A stretch of DNA of 64,000 bases, from NCBI GenBank assembly GCA_029204225.1, contig CM055098.1:1549106-1613105 (forward strand), read 5' to 3'. Both the position numbers and the translations under genes were made by a program. Below the pieces are notes generated by a model. The model worked only from the letters and a program-made list of their open reading frames with translations. It ran no database searches and had not been told where the DNA came from. The stretch comes from Diphasiastrum complanatum (Eukaryota > Streptophyta > Lycopodiopsida > Lycopodiales > Lycopodiaceae). Positions 13,360-23,110 of the stretch are shown piece after piece. The stretch's first letter is position 1. Every line of letters begins with the position of its first letter.

Positions 13360-14702
13360 CTATTTCGGTAACATAAATGTAAGAAAAAGTCTCCCTGAAT
13401 GGCTACTAGTGGAAAACTGGAGACGTCCGGTTGCTGAAACGTTGATTTGTCCTCTAGCATTGTCTTGTTCATCTTGCACATCGATTAGGATCTGTAAAAA
13501 TTCAGCTTTTTGATTGGTAAGTCTTCTTTGTTTCCACTGCTCTGTCCTTCCTTTGCTTTGTAATCTGAGACACGCTTCTTCTTCCCTGTTGACTGAGTTC
13601 GGATTATTCAAATTAAAAGAGCCTGTCCTTTTGTTTGAGTTCTAGAAGTATTTGTCTTGGAGGGTAGAAAAACTGGGATGTTTTAAGAGGCGTTCTATTT
13701 CTCGGATATTCTCGGCATCTCCTAAAGGTGCAAGTAATTTGGCAGAGGAGTCCTTGGCTAGTTCAATAGAGGCATCGATCATGTATTGGCGGATAAAGAG
13801 AAAAGTGATATGAGATTTTACCACATCCCTAGCAGGTTTATTTAGCCGCATGAAGAAGGCATTTATCTGATTCTGGAGGGAAGCACCAGGACAAAACTTG
13901 GCCAGTTATTCATAATAAACCAGATAGCATGATCAAACCAAATGATGGAAGAACTATTTTTACATTTATTACCACATCTACATTTGAAAAAGGGTCTTTT
14001 CCAGTTCCAGATTCTGGCTTGGTGAAGGTTCATTCTATTGAAGCCAGTCTCAAAGTGTCCTCTGGTCCAGGCCCAGACCTGCTCAGAGGGGCAACGAGAG
14101 GGTTCAAATTTGTTCATGCGGATAATGGTATCAAAAGAAACAAGGGTCTCGAGTGAGGGATTTTTGTGCAAAGCGGCCAATTTGCAGACTTGTATTTCTT
14201 TTTCTATCAAATGAGACATCAGAATCCAAAGGTCAATAGGTATCGGTGCGAGAAAATTAACAGAAGGGAGACTCCAGAGCTTGTAAGAAGTGAGAGTAGA
14301 TTTAAACTCAATGATTCTAGTAGGCACAAAAGGGACTTGGCAGTTTTTAGATTGACAGAAATCAAAAGAGAAAAGGTCAGCAATATTGCAAATGTCTTGA
14401 GAAAAGATCTCGAGTTGAGAGGCACTGTCTTCATCAATGTCTTGAGTATAAACAAGCGGGTGAGGAGAGGTGGGAGCATCAAAAGCAATAGGTGTAGTGA
14501 CCGTAGGGGAAATACCATTTTCATTTTCTAGACACAAAAACACTTTTCTGATGTGTGAATTGTAGAACTTTTCTTCCTCTTCAAACTTTTCAGCAAAATC
14601 ATTAACACGACTATAAACATTTTCCACAAGGTTCAACGGTTGTTTTCTCTTAACAAACTCCAGATAAATTATCAGTATTAATAATAAAATTATGTAACTC
14701 AA
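13360..14702 (-). pseudogene. ORF1-like protein of the Penelope-like family (P2)
   Basis: The first open part (13863-14702, 279 aa) includes 'LVENVYSRVNDFAEKFEEEEKFYNSHIRKVF' (starting about residue 25), 'LWSLPSVNFLAPIPIDLWILMSHLIEKEI', and a Cys-rich 'KRPFFKCRCGNKCKN' followed by 'IIWFDHAIW'. Near 13860 the frame shifts. The next part (13642-13851) reads 'QYMIDASIELAKDSS…IREIERLLKHPSFSTLQDKYF', then an in-frame stop, then 13360-13611. The same order is seen in P4, so these were one protein or the N-terminal part of the RT polyprotein. The CxC…C cluster may bind zinc. I do not recognise this domain. It is broken here by at least one frameshift and one stop. Confidence 0.55.
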
Positions 14703-14877
14703 CGGCCTTCTTCATACAGCAAATAATAGTCTAAACAAAAAGGTTAGGAGAAGGTAGGGTTCAAAGGTCCTTTTTGTATGTTTTAGTCCACATGGTGGTT
14801 TCAAGAAGCTGCAGCAAGGTAAGAGCTTCAGTACTATTCCACCCAAGGAATAGTCGGATTAACACCACCAGGATGCA

Positions 14878-14887
14878 AGAGAGAGAG
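14878..14887. repeat. (AG)5 joining P2 and P3
   Basis: Only ten bases of AG separate the 5' side of P2 from the 3' terminus of P3 ('ttacaagacaccacttag'). Confidence 0.8.
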
Positions 14888-15373
14888 TTACAAGACACCA
14901 CTTAGTTCCTCTTGACAAAGCAAGACTGAAGCTCTTTAAAGCCTTTATTCATAATCCAACAAGGTAAAGTATAGCTGAAAAGAAAAATACAGTACTAAAA
15001 AGCACCATAAAGCATAACCACTATCAAGACGTCCAGCTGATACCTGCCACCATCCCACAAAACAAAACTGCTCAAGTCAGTTTAGTGAGGAAGACAGGTG
15101 TCATAGCTGAACGACAGTTGTTATTCATGTCCAAAAGAAGCTATACTACTTAACAACTTTGAATAGCATTTTAAAACATAGTCCAGTCTTTCCAAACACA
15201 CAGTGTTTTAGCGATAGGCCAAGCCGTTATATCACCGTATCAGGGCGAGTGCCATACTGATCAGCTTACGATCAATTGGTCCGCATCAGTTCGTTTTAAT
15301 TAAAGAGGAATATGAAAAGTTTAAACCGTTAGGAGTTTAGCCAAAAGACTTGGTGTGAACACGTGTGCTGGTA

Positions 15374-15705
15374 TTAGAGCAAATCCATGCTATATTGACC
15401 CAAGTGACCCTTACAACGTAAGGTATGTCACACACTGTTGTTCATACTCTTGAGCATATCCATGCTTTCTAGTTATATCTCACCAAAAGTCTAAAGTAGC
15501 ACTAATAGAGGAAAGGTGAAGTGTTACCCTGAATGTTATATCAGAATGATATAATATCCACGGTATAAGGACACTGTATAGGAAAGATGTCATTAAAACA
15601 GAGTAAGAGACTATCAATGTTTATACTGGGTAGTAGGACAGATCCGTGCCATTCTACTCCTTTAGTATAAACTATGATTCTTACGCATATCCATGCTGTC
15701 TAAGA
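15374..15705 (-). repeat. GCAnATCCATGC boxes in the 3' UTR of P3
   Basis: Dispersed variants occur at 15374-15390 (ttagagcaaatccatgc), 15452-15471 (gagcatatccatgctttcta), 15630-15658 (acagatccgtgccattcta) and 15679-15705 (tcttacgcatatccatgc, then tgtctaaga). Several sit in small hairpins with conserved, partly compensated stems (TCTTA…TAAGA at 15679). The same boxes in the same order occur in P1 (9080-9426) and P7 (57268-57620), with some in P5 and P6. Confidence 0.65.
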
Positions 15706-16332
15706 TCATAATACTGGAGTCCTTATTGTTACTTTTAGTGACCAATTCTTATTTCCAGGTATTTTCGTTTGATTTGAGTGTGGTCTTATGTCGTTACTTA
15801 CTTTCGAACAAGGGAAGTTGAAAAGCGGAAAGAAAAGTGGAAAGAAAGAGTGAACTTATGTAGAGTGAAGGTATATCATAGTCTTTATGGAACCAAAACC
15901 ACCATGCTTACCGAAGTTGTGAAAAGTATATTTAAACTCGAGAGGTATACCTGAATAGTTGTAGACGTAGCTTCTTGAGAGGCAGCCATAGCAGTTTTTT
16001 AACCTACTAAGTTCTTATTCTTTTAGAACATAAGAAAGCCAAGAAACTGTGAAGTGAGCGTGTTGATTTGAAAAGTTATGCAGAAAGCGCTTTACACGAC
16101 ATCTTTTGATTATGTAAGTTAACTTACAATGCAAAGATTGAGCTGGTTGCATACCTTTCAGTATTGAATAGTTGGTTCAGGAAAGAACCAAGTAGTATTC
16201 TGACAAAGCTGGAACAGTATACGAAAGCTATAGCATGAGATACCATTAGCTTCATACTATGAGATCACAGAATCTATAAATACTTGTAAAGAGAGCACAT
16301 AAGTAAGAGTTATGCATGAATGTATCCATCCT

Positions 16333-16859
16333 TCCATCGTTGGTTGGAGGAGGCTAAAGAGCTGAAAAATTCTATGAATAGATAGCACAAGTTCATGGTC
16401 CATCGCTGGACCGTTAGCCATACATGAATATACAGTATTATCAACTGAAGAGGAGACCACCCTCCTATCCATCGCTGGAACAGCAGGGTCTCTATATGTA
16501 GATTCGGTGTTTAAATGTGAGTTTATCATGCCTATGCAATCCATCGCTGGATATCACATAGCACTATTGATACATCTTCATCTTATCAGAAATATTTCAG
16601 CGATTTGTCCATCGCTGGACAGCGCCCATTCTAATCGAAAAAAAGCCATGAAGTATGTGTAGGAGTGAGGCAGCCCTCCATCGCTGCTCACTGAGCCATA
16701 AGGAGCAAGCAAAAGTATGAAAAAATCGTGGTTACATCATTACTATCACCTGCGATTTCAGAGAATTATCACTTACTTTGAAACTGTCCATCACTGCCTA
16801 CTGAGGCAGGGTGGATGGTTTCAAGAAACCAAAAGTGACATTGTTGTCCATCGCTGGAC
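16333..16859 (-). repeat. eight-copy GTCCATCGCTGGAC hairpin array in P3
   Basis: Copies start at about 16333, 16397, 16468, 16540, 16607, 16677, 16786 and 16846, mostly 60-72 bp apart. The best copy, GGTCCATCGCTGGACC (16397-16412), is a perfect 6-bp stem with a TCGC loop. The copy at 16607 continues into 'agcg', giving the alternative CGCTG/CAGCG pairing. The sequence between copies is not conserved, so selection or gene conversion appears to act on the small motif. Confidence 0.75.
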
Positions 16860-17368
16860 CTCAATGTGTTCTTGCCCTATCACAACCTTTACATGGTTTA
16901 GAGAGATGAGTGGCATATCAGAGCAGATCATTATTAAAGCAACCTCCTCCGAAAAGTAGAGTAAATACAAACGTAATGTAAGAGAGAAGCAAATACATAC
17001 CATAAGCTGTTAGATCGTTGATCCTAGGTAGGTAGGGCGCACTTTCAGCGAGTATTAGAGGAGCGGAGTTCTTCACCGATGTTGTAAAGCAAAAAGGGTT
17101 GAAAAGAGCATGTACTTATAGTGCCCAATAAGGTAGTAACCTGGAAGGAGAGAGTGGGAGTGGGAAACTCTATTTCCCTCCAAATTATCTTAAACGGACC
17201 AAACCATTTCAAATATTTGTGGGAAAACCTTCTAAGTAAAAAATGGAACTCCATGCATGTGCAAGGGTACAACAATAAAAACCTTGTAAGTATGAAGTAG
17301 CGGTACGTCAATATCTGTCCATGTTTTCTGTTTAATGCAGTAGGGTAAGACTGAAAAAAGGAGCATCC

Positions 17369-17370
<2 letters not shown>

Positions 17371-17402
<32 letters not shown>
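17371..17402. repeat. (GA)16 joining P3 and P4
   Basis: The left edge is the 5' terminus of P3; the right edge runs straight into the RT-region 3' side of P4 ('acccaccaatcgacc'). Confidence 0.95.
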
Positions 17403-17404
<2 letters not shown>

Positions 17405-19390
17405 CCACCAATCGACCCGCAGTTAGTTAATCCCTTAGGGGGCAATTAGCTCAGTGTAAGGGATAGCTAACTGCCCACCAACAAACCGTTAATACAGTGT
17501 GGTAGATCATAGGACAAACCAGGAAATGCATCGGTCAAAAGAAGTTTGTTAATGATAAGGCACAGTTGATCCCTCATGAAACCATTTTTTCTGAAAAGCA
17601 TTTAGCAAGATTGCTACCTCTCTTATAAAAGTATCTTGATTGTTGTAGCAATACATTGCAGAAATAACTTGGGAAATAATCACTTTGTAAGAATTGTAAA
17701 CCGGTCTATTGTAGGCCAGATGTATGTATTTTAAATATTGAAAAGGTAAATCTCTTCTTTTATCAAACTTTGAGAGATGAGAACTCCCATTACGGGATTA
17801 AAAGCAATTGAAATATTCAAAAAACTGGTGGTGTTTGCTTCACAAGACTTCTTTTCAATATCAAGAAAGTCCAACGGATAAATCCAGAAAGGGTTTTATG
17901 TTGTTCTTACCTGTTTCTTATCCATAAACAAATCAACGTTAGGATTATTAATGAAGCAGATGTCATCAATATATCTAAATGAGTGAAAGAATTTATTCAT
18001 CCATGTTCTCAGCCCTAATTTGGCTAATCTTTTTATAAATTGGACTTCAAAGAATGCAATACCAGTTATACCATATAGGTGAGCACGAAAAACCCGTTGG
18101 TATACCACGAATTTGTGTCCAGGTTTTGTTTCCAATCTGACAATACAATTGTCTATTAGAAAGGCATTCCAGAAGCATAAGAGGTCCTTGTCGATATTGT
18201 GCCATCTCTCAGACTTTTTATTAGCCCATGGCCATTTAAAGACTTCCCTTTCCTGTTCCCATTTGAAACTCAAAAGCATCTTATCAGAATGTTTATAAGC
18301 GTATGGAATGGATTTATTCATGACTCGTTTTCAGCTCATCTGTATCGTCTAGAGGTATGTTTTCATAGCATTTAGAAATGTTAGCAACCCATACATTGGT
18401 AATCGTTGATGGTAGATTGAGATATAAATCAATCGAGGACTCGCATTGCCAAAATAAGCATGTATCCACATTTAGGATACTCTTGTATGTTTTTGTCTTA
18501 AGGCTTGCCCCTTCCTTGAGGAATGGAGAAAGCATACCAAGAGCTTTTGTTAGGAATTTGCCAAGTCTAGTGAAGCAGCAATCATGCGCATTGGTGATCC
18601 ATCTGAATGATTCCTTGTGGGCTTTGTAAGTACATAGTAAATACGGCAAAGTGTCATTTCCCAAGAAGATTTCAGGTAAAAAATCGGTTAGTTTTTCCAT
18701 TACATATGTGACAATTCTCGTAACTGAGTTTTCTTGATCATTAGGAAAGGGGCTAAAGTCAGGAGTATTAAGTCTATCTAGGGCAAGCTTTGGTACAAAG
18801 CATTTACATATGAAACTAGGATTGTGTTGTGCCTTGTCAATGTCGTTGATGTAGAGAAAATTTGTGAGCCATTGTTTTTCATTTCTAGCAATTTGTATTT
18901 TTGCATTGGTGTCATTATTGCCATATAGCCAACTTTGTTTGTTGATATTTTCTAGGGCCATGTTTTTACAGAAAATAGCATGTTTCCTTATCGTTTCTTC
19001 GTCCAAGTGTTTGTGTGTAGGCAAGAGTTTCATTAATTTGAACCATCCATCATAAAGTTCAGAAGCAACATCATTGACATTATTCTTTCTCAAAGTAATA
19101 TGATTGAGACCCTTTTCTAAAGATTTGCGTAGGCTAGAGCTTTTAGCAATATTGCTATCTATAGAAACAACATGCCCAAATTTTTCAACAACAAAAATCT
19201 TGAATCTATTAAGAGATAAGCATTTGCAAGCATGCAAATTTTCTATGTCAAAATCACAGAAAACATCAAAGAGAAAATATAAATCACTTTTGACACTTGG
19301 TAGGTAAGTCCAACTGATCGTAATATCATAAAAGAGTTTATCTACAACACTGAATACTCTGAATAAAACATGAGCGTGAAAAGTCTTCAC
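17403..19390 (-). pseudogene. Penelope-like reverse transcriptase (P4), frameshifted
   Basis: Part 1 (18314-19390, 358 aa) is collinear with the P2 RT: 'LPYLLCTYKAHKESFRWITNAHD', 'VANISKCYENIPLDD' (the motif A Asp is replaced by Asn). A frameshift near 18320 leads to part 2 (17896-18321), with 'GHKFVVYQRVFRAHLYGITG' and motif C 'SFRYIDDICFINN' (YIDD at about 17962-17973). A further 490 bp reads 'FLDLSVGL' and then degenerates. RYIDD plus the K..HK and YENIP motifs fit the Penelope-like clade better than LTR or LINE RTs. No endonuclease domain is visible before the sequence ends in (GA)n, so whether the family has a GIY-YIG domain cannot be decided from this window. Confidence 0.7.
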
Positions 19391-19533
19391 ATGGATAGCT
19401 TCAAAAACTCTATTGCGGTAACATCAATGTAAAAAAGAGCTCCCTGAGTCACTGCCAGTAATCAACTAGAGACGTCCTATCACCGAGAAACTGACTTCTC
19501 TCCTTTCTGTCCTTTCCCCATCGTGCACATCGA

Positions 19534-20695
19534 TTAGTCCCAGTAAAAATTTAGCCTCTTGATAGGTAAGTTGCTCTTTGTACTACTTTGCCCTTCCTTT
19601 CCAGTGAACCGTCTTTTCTTTCTTGTCCCTGACCCTGATACAACTGAGTTTGGATTGTTGAGATTGAAATTGCCCGTTCTTTTGCTTGTAATCTGAAAGT
19701 ATTTATCTTGGAGTGTGGAAAAGCTTGGTCGTTTCAAAAGGCGTTCTATCTCACGTATGTTTTCAACATCTCCCAGGTGTGCTAAGAGTTTGGTAGAAGA
19801 ATCTTTGGCAAGCTCAATAGAGGCATCAATCATGTACTGTCGGGATGAAAAGAAAGGTAAGGTGCGCTTTAACCACATCTTTGGCATGTTTGTGTAGCCA
19901 CATGAAGAAAGCATTCATTTGGTTTAGGAGGGAAGCACCATGAAAGAACTTGCCTAGGTTGTTCATTATGTACCAAATGGCGTGGTCAAACCAGATAATG
20001 GATGAATTGTTTTTGCATTTGTCACCACATCTACACTTGAAGAAAGGTCGTTTCCAGTTCCATATTCTGGCTTGGTGAAGGTTCATTCTATTGAAGCCAA
20101 TTTCAAAGTGTCCTCTGATTCTGGCCCAGGTTTGCTCAGAATGGCAGCGAGAAGGCCCAAATTTGTTCATGCGCATAACAGTATCAAAGGCCACTGGAGT
20201 TTCAAGAGAGGAATTTTTGTGTAAAGCAGCTAACTTACATACATCTATTTCTTTTTCAATGAGATGTGACATCAGGATCCAAAGGTCGATAAGCACAGGA
20301 GCAAGAAAGTTGACAGTAGGTAGGCTCCAGAGCTTATAGGCAGTAAAGGCAAATTTTAATTCAATGGTTCTGCTAGGTACAAAGGGGATTTGACAGTTTT
20401 TGGATTGGCAAAATTCATACAAAGATTGATCTCCAATATCACATATGTCTTGAGAAATCAATTCAAGCTGGGAAGCACTATCCTCATCAAGATCACCTAA
20501 AAAGACCAAAGGGTGTGGTGATAGAGGTGCATCAAAGGTGGAAGGTGGAATATCAGCAGTAGAATAACCATTCCCATTTTCAAGGCAAGCAAAGACTTTT
20601 CTAATATGCAGATTGAAAAATCTTTCTTCTTCCTCAAAACTTCTGACAAATTCATTAAGCCTGCCATAAAGATTTTCTACCAAACTCAAGAACAT
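19534..20695 (-). pseudogene. ORF1-like protein (P4)
   Basis: First part 19826-20695 (289 aa): 'LVENLYGRLNEFVRSFEEEERFF', 'LWSLPTVNFLAPVLIDLWILMSHLIEKEI', 'KRPFFKCRCGDKCKNN', 'FFMWLHKHAKDVVKAHLTFLF'. After a frameshift the second part (19534-19914) gives 'QYMIDASIELAKDSSTKLLAHLGD…', then a basic stretch 'GTRKKRRFTGKEG'. Collinear with the P2 copy and clearly homologous residue for residue, which supports these frames over the overlapping plus-strand ones. Function unknown; the Cys cluster and basic tail suggest nucleic-acid binding. Confidence 0.6.
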
Positions 20696-20855
20696 TCGTC
20701 ATAAATACATGCAATGATTGTAGAACAAAAGAGTGCTTCATCACTAGTATTCTACATCATAAACATACTTCTGTAACTACACAAACGGTGTGACACATGG
20801 CCATTGTTGGCATGCGGTGATCATTATCAGTTTAAGTGTGTGGAGAGAAGCGTTA

Positions 20856-21060
20856 GTCCATCGCTGGTCTACTTTTATCAATTTAATCAATCATCAGTTA
20901 TGATAGATCCATCGTTGACAGTGGATCAAAATACATCAAATACTCACCATTTACTTGAGCCTATTCCATCGCATCGCTGGACAGCGGAGTAATCCATTGT
21001 AAAAAGTGCCACAGATATGGAAAGTGATCAATCGTTGGTCCATCGCTGGTGGACAGCAGA
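20856..21060 (-). repeat. CCATCGCTGGACAGCGG hairpin motifs of P4
   Basis: Four copies at about 20856, 20907, 20963 (with an internal 'catcg' duplication) and 21037, in the same order as the P1 cluster. They lie between the 5' terminus and ORF1, in what would be the leader of a sense transcript. Confidence 0.7.
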
Positions 21061-21431
21061 TCAACCAACACACATAAACCTTCAAAGGGAATGCAAGCTT
21101 TCTTATCGTAGAGATATGAATGCATCAAGGAGAAGAGAGTTAAACCACATACTGTATATCATAAACGAATGAAAAAAAGCTTGATAGGGTGCGCTCTCTA
21201 CTATGGGCATATCTCCAAACCGTATAGTAGAAAAGCTTTAGTCGAAAATAGGTGACATACAGCAGTTCATGAGGAAGCTTTGTGGAAGAGCCCTTCTAAC
21301 CAAAATGACGGGAAACCATTTTTTGAATAAAGCCACATAGGGTTGGGTTTGAAAAAAGACTTAGGACATCCAGATAAGTAATTTTTTTTGTGATTTGACC
21401 AGGGGACGTACTTTAAAATAAAGAAGAGTCC

Positions 21432-21590
<159 letters not shown>

Positions 21591-21599
21591 GGTATGTCT

Positions 21600-22685
21600 T
21601 TAGGGTTTAGGAAAAGAGAGAGATGATCGTCTACCCTAATTGAATGATTTAACAGTTTTCTGGTAGGAGGTGATAAGAAATCTTACCTGAGGCAACTCAA
21701 CCACCTCATACTTGTATAACTTTCAAGCTGTTTCATGTCTGCAGACTTTTCATCAAAGTAGAGTGGACTTTAAAGCATTATAAGGGCCTCAATGACTGCA
21801 ATGTCACAAAATATTCAAGCTCTTCTTCAAGCACCATCATATGAAGCTATCTGCTAGACATGACTCTCACTCGAAAGACACTTGAACAACTATAAGTGAG
21901 AAAAAAATCACATATATATGAAAAACAACACAATAAAACATGGCCTCACCTTAGCCATCATAATATGCACATGACTGCTTTGCTCCCTTGTTTGGATCGT
22001 TTATGTGCTCATATTGCTATACCACCCCACATTTCAACTTATCAGATGTTATCAAAAACATTGTCAAAAATGACTCATATAGGACCTAAACATTGTATAA
22101 CTCTACATTCATAAACCCTGAATTATGCAATGTATTTGGTCAAGATAACAAACAACTCACCAACATTACTAACATAAGAAACTGACGTGTTTGCTGAATG
22201 GATTCAATGTTGAGAGTTTGTCATCAAATAAGGTGTTCATATAGATCCCGACAAACCTTTCTTGTAGACCGCTCCCAAACTGCGTCTGTTTGTTGTGTGA
22301 CACGGGCTATGCTAGAACTTCCACCTTGGAGAATGTAGAACCTTCAAGTTGGGATAGGCTCTAATTGGTTAAGGGTTTTGACTACACGCCTCTACAGTCG
22401 TACACAAATTTTAAACTTTGGCATTCACCAAAGTGATCGTGTACAGTTGCAGATGCCTACATCTAAATGCTTGCAACAATAAGAGCCTCCCCAAACTTGA
22501 AGGTACATTCTCCTAGGTGGAAGGTGTCGCAAAGCCTATGTCAAACAAACAATAATATTCACCAACTGCAAAAAAATACATTTACGTTTATTGGAATGTA
22601 CATACATACATATACACATGAAGTCGGAATAGACTCAAAATTGATTCAAATGTTAGCTGAAGTACAATTTTGACACCATGTGTTA
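21600..22685. other. intergenic, nothing recognised
   Basis: No ORF with recognisable content, RNA gene or transposon end was seen. Confidence 0.4.
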
Positions 22686-22689
22686 GCTG

Positions 22690-22905
22690 TATCGTACGAA
22701 CATAATTGATTGTACGGATCTAAAATTGGTAGTCTCATCTACGATAGGTTTGTACCGTACAACATGTTCGTACTGTACTGTACAGCATGTTCGTATTATA
22801 CAATGGTTTCATACCGTATAGTAGGTTTGTATTGTGTTGTATAGGTCTCAAAACATATCATACTTATCATACATTTGTATCATATAGCAAGTTTATAACC
22901 CCAAC
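22690..22905. repeat. GTAC-rich degenerate minisatellite
   Basis: Words such as 'gtttgtaccgtacaac', 'gttcgtactgtact', 'gtacagcatgttcgta' and 'catcgta' recur about every 20-25 bp with many substitutions. It merges into the telomere-like tract at 22.93 kb. Confidence 0.6.
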
Positions 22906-22928
22906 CTTAACTCTGTAGCCACAGTCTC

Positions 22929-23110
22929 AGATTTCTAAACCCTAAACCCTAACACTAATTCTAAGCCTCACCATAAGTATAACCCTAATCCTAACCCCTA
23001 ACCCTTAATTCTAAACCCTAATCTTACCACTAACCCTAACCCATACTTGATACCCTATTTCATAATTAATACTCTAAACCCTAAATCTACCCCTAGTACT
23101 AACCTTAGAG
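22929..23110. repeat. degenerate interstitial telomere-like repeats (CCCTAAA/CCCTAA)
   Basis: Two exact adjacent CCCTAAA-type units at about 22935 are followed by interrupted copies of 'aaccctaa', 'cctaacccctaaccctt', 'ctaaaccctaat', 'actaaccctaaccc' and 'ctctaaaccctaaatct'. The unit matches the Arabidopsis-type plant telomere motif. The decay suggests an old internal site. Confidence 0.75.

Larger units (their letters stand above)
14888..17370 (-). mobile_element. P3: complete-ended, ORF-less Penelope-like derivative
   Basis: Minus-strand element with the canonical 3' end at 14888 (same 150 bp as P2 and P7) and a 5' terminus at 17370 (…gagcatccat then GA, matching the …gagtccat of P1 and P4). 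It contains the full 3' UTR block (about 15070-15760, matching P1, P5, P6 and P7) and an eight-copy hairpin array, but no ORF1 or RT similarity. At about 2.48 kb it looks like a non-autonomous partner that could be mobilised in trans by an RT such as those encoded by P2 or P4 relatives; that is inference. Confidence 0.65.

Noticed and set aside
17430-17490. tRNA-like 'ggcaattagctcagtg' word
   Set aside because: It has an A-box look but no B box. The sequence is the end of the P4 RT region and forms a simple inverted repeat (GGGCAaTTAGCT / AGCTAAcTGCCC).
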